The position numbers were made by a program, and so were the translations under genes. 64,000 bases of DNA. It comes from Flavobacterium sp. CS20. GTDB taxonomy: Bacteria > Bacteroidota > Bacteroidia > Flavobacteriales > Flavobacteriaceae. The notes under the pieces are model-generated. The model saw only the letters and a program-made list of their open reading frames with translations. It ran no database searches and was not told the origin of the DNA. Position 1 is the first letter of the stretch; each line of letters begins with the position of its first letter. This document shows, piece after piece, positions 26,623 through 33,984 of this stretch. The stretch spans positions 2,756,501 to 2,820,500 of the forward strand of contig NZ_CP073015.1 in the NCBI RefSeq assembly GCF_018080005.1, given 5' to 3'.

Positions 26623-27675
26623 ATGTATAAAGAGAACCAAAGCAAAGAAGACAAGAAGGTATTACAAAAAATCTTACAAAACCAGACCTTTGCAGAGCCT
26701 GAAGAAAACTCAGAAGCCTCAGCCATATTTTATTACCATGCCGACCATTTGGGGAGCAATGAAATTATTACAGACAACACTGGTGCACCTCATGAATTTC
26801 ATTTAACTTTACCCTTTGGAGAGACCATGGCAGAACAACGCAAACCTGTAGCAGACTATTACAACTCCTGGAAGTTTACAGGAAAAGAGTTAGATGAAGA
26901 AACAGGCTTATATTATTTTGGAGCAAGGTATTACCAACCGAGTTGGAGTGTGTGGTTGAGTGTTGACCCATTAGCGGAGGAAATGCCGAGCTGGTCGCCG
27001 TACGCATATGGCTTTAATAATCTTATACGATTCATCGACCCAGACGGCAGAAGTCCTTGGGATGTAATCATAATCATAACAGGAGAAAAATCTAAGGAGG
27101 CATTTAAACAACTGAGTGCTTCGACTAATCTTAGACTTAAAATGGATGAAAGTGGAAAAGTTACAGCTAAAGGCAATGCAAAAACTGATGCTGACAAAGT
27201 TTTATTAGAAGCGATAAACTCCAAGACCGTAGAAGTAAATATAAATGCGACTGGTAGTAATTTTACGGATGAAGGCAATTGGTTTGTGGGTGGTGCTTTT
27301 GGAGGTAGCGAAGTAAATGGGGATGGGAAAGTAATCACCAGTCAAACGGTTAACCCTGAAATGACTGGAAAAATTGATGAGTTTTATGGTGTTCAAAATG
27401 GGGTGTCCGTTTTGCACGAAGTGATAGAATCCTATATAGGCGGAAAAGAATCGCCCGGTATTGGTTCTCCAACCTTTGATGATGTACAGAAAAAAACGCC
27501 AACAGGAGTTGGGTACTTAAACGCTCATAATAAGACTGAGGCTTTAGACCCAAGACACGTTGCTCCAAACATTATTGCTGACCCCAACGGAATCTTTATT
27601 AGCAAGTTCCCGTATGACCCAAATATTCCTAAAGAATTAAATCCAGAGATTTTGATAAACGACTTAAAAAAATGA
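26623..27675 (+). CDS. Rhs-core fragment with HEVIE metallopeptidase-like toxin tip
   Basis: 350 residues: linker, Rhs core to about residue 142 (DPDGRSPWD), then a ~205-residue tip. VSVLHEVIESYIGG near residue 260 is an HExxE-type motif followed by a Gly, and AHNKTEALDPRH supplies a later His. Similar motifs occur in tips annotated as putative zinc peptidases. The target is unknown. The immunity candidate overlaps by 4 bp (ATGA). Confidence 0.65.
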   Translation: MYKENQSKEDKKVLQKILQNQTFAEPEENSEASAIFYYHADHLGSNEIITDNTGAPHEFHLTLPFGETMAEQRKPVADYYNSWKFTGKELDEETGLYYFGARYYQPSWSVWLSVDPLAEEMPSWSPYAYGFNNLIRFIDPDGRSPWDVIIIITGEKSKEAFKQLSASTNLRLKMDESGKVTAKGNAKTDADKVLLEAINSKTVEVNINATGSNFTDEGNWFVGGAFGGSEVNGDGKVITSQTVNPEMTGKIDEFYGVQNGVSVLHEVIESYIGGKESPGIGSPTFDDVQKKTPTGVGYLNAHNKTEALDPRHVAPNIIADPNGIFISKFPYDPNIPKELNPEILINDLKK

Positions 27676-28043
27676 GAATAGTTAAAATAATACTTTTAAT
27701 GGCTTTTGCTACAAATACCTTGAATGCACAAAATGATACTGTTACTTTAAAAGTAATAAGTATTAAGGAATTAGACAGTAAAGTTTTTGAAATAAGAGGT
27801 GTAGATAGTTCAAAAGACACTCTAAGAATATTGTCATTAAAAGACGATATTAAAGATAGCTGTTTGTATGAGAAAATAAGACAAGGGGCAAGTTATCAAT
27901 TTAATTTAAAGCCCAAACCTGCTTATATAGACAATTATGTGGTTAGAGTTGGAGAAAAGATTTATTGGGAAATAGGGAATCCTTATAGAGAGATGCCTTA
28001 TTTTGCTGATAATATAAAAAGTAATTACATAAAAAAGGATTAG
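27672..28043 (+). CDS. Secreted protein, candidate immunity to the 26623 tip
   Basis: 123 residues with a signal peptide (IILLMAFATNTLNAQ, cleaved near residue 20) and no lipobox. OB-like beta pattern (VTLKVISIKELD..VFEIRGVD). Coupled to the tip by an ATGA overlap, and ended by the terminator at 28118-28149. Confidence 0.55.
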   Translation: MRIVKIILLMAFATNTLNAQNDTVTLKVISIKELDSKVFEIRGVDSSKDTLRILSLKDDIKDSCLYEKIRQGASYQFNLKPKPAYIDNYVVRVGEKIYWEIGNPYREMPYFADNIKSNYIKKD

Positions 28044-28117
28044 AAAGGGACATTTTCAAGAGTGTTTCACTTTTGGTGCTAATCGCAAAATCAATAAAAT
28101 TAAAAAGCTAATATTGA

Positions 28118-28149
28118 AAAGCCCAAGTGTTCCGCTTGGGCTTTATTTT
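28118..28149 (+). terminator. Terminator of the 26623-28043 cassette
   Basis: Stem AAAGCCCAAG / CTTGGGCTTT with a 7-nt loop and a T run. Confidence 0.8.
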
Positions 28150-28319
28150 TTCTTCCTGTTCTGCTTCGCAGAACCAAAAAAAGGGGCAAAAAAATGTGTG
28201 GCAAAGCCACGAATAAAATTGTAATTGCTTCGCAAATTTTCCGTTTTTGGGTTTAAATCGTCCATTTTTAAGGCTTCAAAAAGGCAATTTTAAAAAAGTT
28301 ATCCACAATTTGTATTTTT

Positions 28320-28508
28320 TCATAATGCTTTGATTTTGTTTGCGTTACCTCGTTTTCCGCTCTTTTTCTTTTTTACCCAATCCGCTTGATTTTCAGAGGT
28401 TTTGGAACGGTATTTTTCTTTTTTAGGTCTTGTTTTTTGTCCGTTTTTAATGAACAATTTTGGGGTTTTCGGGGCTTTTTCTTTGGCGGAAAATCCGCCA
28501 ATAATTTT
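28320..28508 (-). pseudogene. Basic C-terminal remnant of an unidentified gene
   Basis: A 60-codon open reading without a start, very lysine-rich (APKTPKLFIKNG.., ADWVKKKKSGKRGNANKIKAL), ends at TGA 28320. It looks like the tail of a nucleic-acid-binding protein, perhaps of a mobile element. The surrounding 28150-28626 is T-rich with short fragments and no other gene. Confidence 0.35.
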
Positions 28509-28626
28509 TTAATGGCTTATGCCATTATTAGACTTTTAAAAGTTAATTTTTTCGGTTTTTAACCGATGATTTTTTTGCTAAAATCGGGTTGCAGTTCCGC
28601 AAATTGCGGACAAAAATTTTCGGGGC

Positions 28627-29025
28627 TTTGATGGAACTGTAACACAGTTAAACAATTTTGAAAACAGAGCGAACCACGTAGGGAAACCAACAGGAGACGT
28701 CAATAATTATAATTCTATCGGTATAGAAGCAGTCGGTATGTCAGTAGATAAAGACGGAAACCCAACAACGGATTGGCGGAAGGCAACAGGTTGGGAATCT
28801 TTAACAGGTGAGCAAATCGAAAGTACAGCCCAATCAGTCAACGCCATAATGGGAGAATATGATTTAGGTATAGATGACATTTTCCCTCACGAGGATGTTT
28901 CGAGAAAAGTAGATGGAGAGGGAGGAACAGTATTAAATGCTATTAAGGCAAGAATGAAGAACTTAATGCTCTACCACCACAAACGCCTCCCATTGATTCA
29001 TCACTTGAAGGAAGCCTATTTTTAG
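28627..29025 (+). pseudogene. Amidase_2 (PGRP-like) toxin tip, 5'-truncated and frameshifted
   Basis: From 28627 the frame reads FDGTVTQLNNFENRANHVG, then NNYNSIGIEAVG, the central part of the zinc amidase_2 fold (N-acetylmuramoyl-L-alanine amidase), and later TGWESLTGEQIES. The N-terminal part and its zinc His are absent. Near 28,965 a one-base loss shifts the frame. The original tail NALPPQTPPIDSSLEGS lies in the next frame and resembles the tail of the Amidase_3 tip at 18322. Confidence 0.65.
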
Positions 29026-29035
29026 ATTAAAAATT

Positions 29036-29539
29036 TTGAAACCTATGATAAATAAATTAATATTTTGTTTTATTGGATTGACTGTCTTTTTGTTAGGTTG
29101 CACTTATAACGCAAAATCAAGTAACAACAATGCCAATAAAAACACTGAACAGAAAAGAGAGATTTCAGTACAACAAGATAGTACCGAAATAGGTTACTTG
29201 GACTACAAACTAATCGGAACACTAAAAAAAGTAAACCAAGACCAAGAGCGTTACAAAGAATATTTTGAGAAGTGTACGGATTGGGATTTTAATGAAAAGT
29301 CGATTTTTAACCTGCTGAAAAAAATGAGAAAGGTTGAAGCTACAGAAGCGTATGCCCGTTGTTACCAATATTCTTGTTGGTATGAGGGGAAAGTAAGTAA
29401 TGAGGATGCCGATTACGAAATAGCAATATACGCATGAGCATTCGTAACTCTAAGCAATGATGATGAAACGTTACACTTCATAATGGAAGAAAAATCGGAT
29501 TTGTTTGTTGATTTTTGTAATTGTTGTGAAGACAATTAA
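29036..29539 (+). pseudogene. Lipoprotein, candidate immunity to the Amidase_2 tip, nonsense-mutated
   Basis: The lipoprotein signal (FIGLTVFLLGCTY) starts at ATG 29045 or the TTG at 29036. The frame meets a TGA at 29435-29437, then continues in the same frame for 33 more codons (AFVTLSNDDETLHFIMEEKS.. to TAA 29537-29539). One point mutation therefore cut the C-terminus. The shortened 133-residue product may still be made. Confidence 0.6.
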
Positions 29540-29565
29540 AGGTTTTTTTCTTCTGAACAAAACAA

Positions 29566-30446
29566 CAAAACCCCAAACATATCAGGGCTTAAAAATTGTA
29601 GCGAGGAGCAGTCCCGAAGTGTCGGGAGAACTGCCGTACGCCTCGGGCGTATATGAATCCGACGCTCACAAAAACAAGAAAACCCCAAACATATCAGGGC
29701 TTAAAAATTGTAGCGAGGAGCAGTCCCGAAGTGTGGGGAGAACTGCCGTACGCCTCGGGCGTATATGAATCCGACGCTCACAAAAACAAGAAAACCCCAA
29801 ACATATCAGGGCTTAAAAATTGTAGCGAGGAGCAGTTCCGAAGTGTCGGGAGAACTGCCGTACGCCTCGGGCGTATATGAATCCGACGCTCACAAAAACA
29901 AGAAAACCCCAAACATATCAGGGCTTAAAAATTGTAGCGAGGAGCAGAATCGAACTGCCGTACGCCTCGGGCGTATATGAATCCGACGCTCACAAAAACA
30001 AGAAAACCCCAAACATATCAGGGCTTAAAAATTGTAGCGAGGAGCAGTTCCGAAGTGTCGGGAGAACTGCCGTACGCCTCGGGCGTATATGAATCCGACG
30101 CTCACAAAAACAAGAAAACCCCAAACATATCAGGGCTTAAAAATTGTAGCGAGGAGCAGAATCGAACTGCCGTACGCCTCGGGCGTATATGAATCCGACG
30201 CTCACAAAAACAAGAAAACCCCAAGCATATCAGGGCTTAAAAATTGTAGCGAGGAGCAGAATCGAACTGCCGTACGCCTCGGGCGTATATGAATCCGACG
30301 CTCACAAAAACAAGAAAACCCCAAGCATATCAGGGCTTAAAAATTGTAGCGAGGAGCAGAATCGAACTGCCGTACGCCTCGGGCGTATATGAATCCGACG
30401 CTCACAAAAACAAGAAAACCCCAAGCATATCAGGGCTTAAAAATTG
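29566..30446 (-). repeat. Tandem array of eight tRNA-Met-derived units
   Basis: Units of 112 or 100 bp start at 29598, 29710, 29822, 29934, 30034, 30146, 30246 and 30346 and run into the real tRNA gene at 30446. On the minus strand each contains the tRNA 3' end, a changed middle (hairpin TACGCC..GGCGTA in place of the variable-loop side), the anticodon-side segment and the tRNA terminator region. The 12-bp length difference is a CCGAAGTGTCGG-type hairpin present in four units only. Open frames across it are artefacts. Confidence 0.85.
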
Positions 30447-30520
30447 TAGCGAGGAGCAGAATCGAACTGCCGACCTCCGGGTTATGAATCCGACGCTCTA
30501 ACCAACTGAGCTACCTCGCC
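30447..30520 (-). tRNA. tRNA-Met(CAT)
   Basis: 74 nt, with acceptor GGCGAGG / CCTCGCT, D-arm GCTC-AGTTGGTTA-GAGC, anticodon loop TTCATAA, T-loop TTCGATT and discriminator A. CCA is not encoded. There is one A-C mismatch at the base of the anticodon loop. A terminator-like sequence (AAGCCC..GGGGTTTT) follows within the array. An elongator or initiator Met or Ile2 identity cannot be fixed from CAT alone; elongator Met is most likely. Confidence 0.88.
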
Positions 30521-30568
30521 AGAGGAGCGAAGTTGCTTGTCCCGAGTTATTCGGGAAGCTACCTCGCC
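30510..30568. repeat. Duplicated 5' end of the tRNA-Met gene
   Basis: GCTACCTCGCC, the plus-strand form of the tRNA 5' end, occurs at 30510-30520 and again at 30558-30568. The 37 bp between carry a CCCGAGTTATTCGGG hairpin. It looks like an attachment-site duplication or insertion scar. Confidence 0.6.
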
Positions 30569-30728
30569 ATTTTGAGTTTGCAAATATAAAATTATTATTT
30601 TTTTTAGATGATACTAAATCCGATTTTTGGAGTATAATTTTAAATTACTTTAAATCCAATTTTATAACTTTTGCTTTTACCCTTAGAAATAAATCCATAT
30701 ATTGCTTTTCTTTAAAAAACTGATTATT

Positions 30729-31115
30729 ATGAATGATAAAGTAAAATTTGAATTAGAATTCCCTATACAAGCTTCTCCCAGCTTACTTTACCAATATATT
30801 TCAACACCTTCTGGACTCAGTGAATGGTTTGCTGACAATATCAACTCTCGCGGTGAAATCTTTACTTTTATTTGGGGTGAAAGCGAAGAACAAGCTAAAC
30901 TACTAACCAAAAAAAGTGGTGAACGCATTAAACTTCGCTGGGTTGATGATGAAGATACACCTTACTTTTTTGAAATGCGAATTCAAGTTGATGAAATTAC
31001 TAAGGATGTTTCCTTGATGATTACCGATTATGCTGAAGAAGATGAAGTCGATGAAAACAAAATGCTTTGGGAAAATATGGTTGCCGATTTAAAACAAATA
31101 TTGGGGTCAAAATAA
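30729..31115 (+). CDS. START/SRPBCC-like protein (AHSA1-type)
   Basis: 128 residues from ATG 30729, preferred over the upstream in-frame ATG (30702) because the conserved domain starts KFELEFPIQASPSLLYQYI. It has the AHSA1/START pattern with STPSGLSEWFADNI near residue 30 and a C-terminal helix (NKMLWENMVADLKQIL). Usual members bind hydrophobic ligands or Hsp90-like partners. This compact Bacteroidota form has no known substrate. It is followed 12 bp later by the aminotransferase. Confidence 0.85.
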   Translation: MNDKVKFELEFPIQASPSLLYQYISTPSGLSEWFADNINSRGEIFTFIWGESEEQAKLLTKKSGERIKLRWVDDEDTPYFFEMRIQVDEITKDVSLMITDYAEEDEVDENKMLWENMVADLKQILGSK

Positions 31116-31127
31116 GCTTATTTTTTT

Positions 31128-31973
31128 ATGATTAACATTAACGGCGAGCTGTTTAAACCAGAAAATGCTCAAATACCTTTTGACAACAGAGGGTTTCAAT
31201 ATGGCGATGCATTATTCGAAACCATTAGAGTGATCAATTCAAAAATCATCTTTTGGGAGTCCCATTATTTTAGATTGATGTCTTCTATGCGACTATTGAG
31301 AATGCAGATTCCTTTGCAATTTTCACCTGAATTTTTGGAAGAAGAGATATTAAATCTTATCAAATCAAACCATTTAGATAACCAACCTGCTAAAGTTAAA
31401 ATCAATATCAGCAGAAAAACTGGTGGGCTTTATTATCCTGAAAATAGAGATATTGATTACTTTATATCTTGTGATTCTATTGAAAATCCTTTTTTTACTC
31501 TTGATGATGATTTTTATGAAATCGAATTGTTTAGAGACCATTTTATCAATTCAGGATTGTTGTCAACTTTAAAGACCAATAATAAATTAGTCAATATTTT
31601 AGGAAGCATTTACGCTAAGGAAAATGGCTATGACAATTGTTTACTGCTTAATGAAAAAAAATCAGTTGTTGAATTTACTAATGCTAACATATTTTTAGCA
31701 AAAGGCAATACTATCAAAACACCTCCAACTTCTGATGGCTGTTTGAAAGGCGTGATTAGAGAAAAATTGATTGATGTAATTGAAAAAACTGAAAAATTTG
31801 AACTCAAGGAAGAAAGCATTTCACCTTTTGAATTGCAAAAAGCTGACGAAATGTTTTTGACCAACGCAATTATAGGTATTAAACCAATATCAAAATATCG
31901 TAAAAAAGAATACGAAAATACTGTTGCTAAAGAATTGTTGGGTAAACTCAATGTCCAAGCCCGATTGGTTTAG
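31128..31973 (+). CDS. Class IV aminotransferase (PabC/IlvE-like)
   Basis: 281 residues. PLP fold type IV with the start MININGELF.., the FDNRGFQYGDALFETIRV motif, the PLP lysine in LKTNNKLVNIL (about residue 149), and EFTNANIFL plus TPPTSDGCLKGVIRE for phosphate and cofactor binding. The short length favours 4-amino-4-deoxychorismate lyase (folate synthesis) over branched-chain or D-amino-acid aminotransferase, but this is not decisive. Convergent with yqgE, with a 4-bp overlap. Confidence 0.85.
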   Translation: MININGELFKPENAQIPFDNRGFQYGDALFETIRVINSKIIFWESHYFRLMSSMRLLRMQIPLQFSPEFLEEEILNLIKSNHLDNQPAKVKINISRKTGGLYYPENRDIDYFISCDSIENPFFTLDDDFYEIELFRDHFINSGLLSTLKTNNKLVNILGSIYAKENGYDNCLLLNEKKSVVEFTNANIFLAKGNTIKTPPTSDGCLKGVIREKLIDVIEKTEKFELKEESISPFELQKADEMFLTNAIIGIKPISKYRKKEYENTVAKELLGKLNVQARLV

Positions 31974-32533
31974 TTATAATTTGGATTATCTGGTGCATTA
32001 GACCAAATTAAATATTCACCACCAAGAGACTTTATGGTTTTATTCCAAAAACTGGTGTCTGAACAGCTGATAAGTTCTTGATTTGTGATATCATCTTTTA
32101 ATATCCAAACCTCGTTGTTGATTTCATCTTGAAGTTGATTTGAAGACCAGCCAGAATAACCAAGAAAAAACTTGATTTGATTGTTATTTACTTCACCTTG
32201 ATTGATTAGCCTTACCACATCTTGTTGCTGACCACCCCAATAAATGTCTTCTGTGATTTTAATTCCACCAGAAATAAGCTCAGGAACTGAATGAATAATA
32301 AACAATTTGTCTCTTTCTACTGGACCGCCATCAAACACTTTAAAATCTTTGTGTACATCGTGAACTAAATTTTGCAAACCTTCATTTAAAGGTTTATTAA
32401 TCATAAAACCAACGACGCCTTCTTCATTATAATCTGCGATGAGTATCACAGCTTTATTAAACGTTATGTCGCCTAACATGCTTGGTTTACCGATTAAAAT
32501 ATTGCCTTTTTGGATTTTTGTATTTGAAATCAT
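31970..32533 (-). CDS. yqgE: YqgE/AlgH family protein
   Basis: 187 residues, full family length, with KGNILIGKPSMLGDITFNKAVILI at the start, GVVGFMINKPL, FDGGPVERDKLFIIH and GYSGWSSNQLQDEI. The family is widespread, cytosolic and of uncertain role; AlgH mutants affect alginate regulation in Pseudomonas. The next gene upstream on the strand is HU, separated by a terminator. Confidence 0.92.
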   Translation of the reverse strand: MISNTKIQKGNILIGKPSMLGDITFNKAVILIADYNEEGVVGFMINKPLNEGLQNLVHDVHKDFKVFDGGPVERDKLFIIHSVPELISGGIKITEDIYWGGQQQDVVRLINQGEVNNNQIKFFLGYSGWSSNQLQDEINNEVWILKDDITNQELISCSDTSFWNKTIKSLGGEYLIWSNAPDNPNYN

Positions 32534-32565
32534 TTATGCAAGTTAGAGATTTTTATACAAAAAAA

Positions 32566-32596
32566 AAGACCTTATTGTTAAAAAAAATAAGGCCTT
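32566..32596 (-). terminator. Terminator of the HU gene
   Basis: Stem AAGGCCTTATT / AATAAGGTCTT on the minus strand with a long T run after it. Confidence 0.8.
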
Positions 32597-32617
32597 GAGA
32601 ATGTTGTGCGTTAAAAT

Positions 32618-32890
32618 TTAGTTTACAGCTTTCTGTAAGTCAGAACCTGCTTTAAATTTTACTACATTTTTAGCAACAATTTTGATAGTTTTACCAGTTT
32701 GTGGGTTTCTGCCTTCACGAGCGACTCTTCGAGAAACTGACCAAGAACCAAAGCCTACTAAAGATACTCTGTCACCTTTTTTTAAGGCACCTTCTACGTG
32801 GTCTAAAAATGATTCTAATGCTTTTTTAGCAGCTGCTTTTGAAACTCCAGCGTCTTCAGCCATCGCATCGATTAAGTTTGTTTTGTTCAT
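32618..32890 (-). CDS. HU-family DNA-binding protein
   Basis: 90 residues, the standard HU length: MNKTNLIDAMAEDAGVSK, then FGSWSVSRRVAREGRNPQTGK, the DNA-intercalating beta-arm with the RNPQTG signature, and the C-terminal VVKFKAGSDLQKAVN. It binds and bends DNA as a nucleoid protein. Single gene with its own terminator. Confidence 0.95.
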   Translation of the reverse strand: MNKTNLIDAMAEDAGVSKAAAKKALESFLDHVEGALKKGDRVSLVGFGSWSVSRRVAREGRNPQTGKTIKIVAKNVVKFKAGSDLQKAVN

Positions 32891-33036
32891 AATAATAGTT
32901 TTTAAGATTTAATTAAACAATAAACACTTCACAAATTTATATGGAATATCAATCTACGCAAGCCTTTGGTCTATAAATATAAATAATTGTTAATAAATTT
33001 AACATAATATTAACAAAAACAACCGTAAATTTTGTT

Positions 33037-33984
33037 TTAAGTCATTTTAGCAAGCTCATTTATGCTATATCCATTTAATAAATCTGCAGTTTTCAGTAAA
33101 CGTTTTCCAGAAAGCTTGATTTCTTCAATTTTTATAAAACCATCCTTAACTGCAACAAGCATATTTTTATCTTTTATAGAAATATGACTATTATGAAAAT
33201 TGTGTTTTTCTTTTTGAAAACTCACCTTTGAAATTTTGCAATTAGTTTTTTCGCTAATATTATCAAGAGTTGACCACGCCATAGGATAAGGTGAAAGTCC
33301 TCTGACTAAATTGTAAATTTCTTTTCCAGATTGATTCCAATTTATCTTAGTATTTTCTTTATTTAATTTTGGTGCTGTTTTTAAATTTTCTTTTTCAGTT
33401 TGTGGTTTTAGTTCGATTTTATTTTCAGCTATTTGTTTTAAAGTTTTTAAAACCAATTCCACTCCTTTGGGCAAGATTTTCTCATAAACATCTTTTACGT
33501 TATCAGTTTTTGAAATGGGCAGTGTTGTTGTATCAATAATTTGACCTGTGTCAATTTTGTCATCAATAAAAAAAGTGGTTAGTCCAGTTTGGGTTTCGCC
33601 ATTTATAATCGCCCAGTTTATCGGTGCAAGACCTCTGTAATTGGGCAATAAAGAAGCGTGTAGGTTAAAGGTGCCAAATTCTGGAAATTGCCAAACTTGC
33701 TTAGGCAACATTCTAAAAGCCACAACAACAATAAGATTTGGGTTCAATGTTTTGAGCTGGTTTAAAAATTCATCAGATTTTAAATTTGTAGGTTGTAAAA
33801 CTTCAATATTTTGCTTTTCAGCAAAGACTTTAACAGCAGATTTTTTAAGCTTTCGTCCTCGTCCAGCGGGTTTATCTGGTGCTGTAACCACAGCTGATAA
33901 CTTGTGCTCACTTTGGTAAATAGCTTCTAACATTGGCACCGAAAATTCTGGCGTTCCCATAAATAAAATTCTAAGTGTTCTCAT
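33037..33984 (-). CDS. fmt: Methionyl-tRNA formyltransferase
   Basis: Formylates Met-tRNAfMet for initiation. The 315 residues have FMGTPEFSVPML, the catalytic NLHASLLPNYRGLAPINWAI (Asn and His), the GETQTGLTTFFIDDKIDTGQI loop and the C-terminal tRNA-binding domain from ~205 (NLVRGLSPYPMAW). It overlaps the end of recQ by 4 bp and is the last gene of an ATPase-recQ-fmt operon. Confidence 0.95.
   Translation of the reverse strand: MRTLRILFMGTPEFSVPMLEAIYQSEHKLSAVVTAPDKPAGRGRKLKKSAVKVFAEKQNIEVLQPTNLKSDEFLNQLKTLNPNLIVVVAFRMLPKQVWQFPEFGTFNLHASLLPNYRGLAPINWAIINGETQTGLTTFFIDDKIDTGQIIDTTTLPISKTDNVKDVYEKILPKGVELVLKTLKQIAENKIELKPQTEKENLKTAPKLNKENTKINWNQSGKEIYNLVRGLSPYPMAWSTLDNISEKTNCKISKVSFQKEKHNFHNSHISIKDKNMLVAVKDGFIKIEEIKLSGKRLLKTADLLNGYSINELAKMT

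Noticed and set aside
29505-30501. Overlapping frames with repeated GLKIVARSS and ESDAHKNK
   Set aside because: They are translations of the tRNA-derived tandem units; no start context or family.
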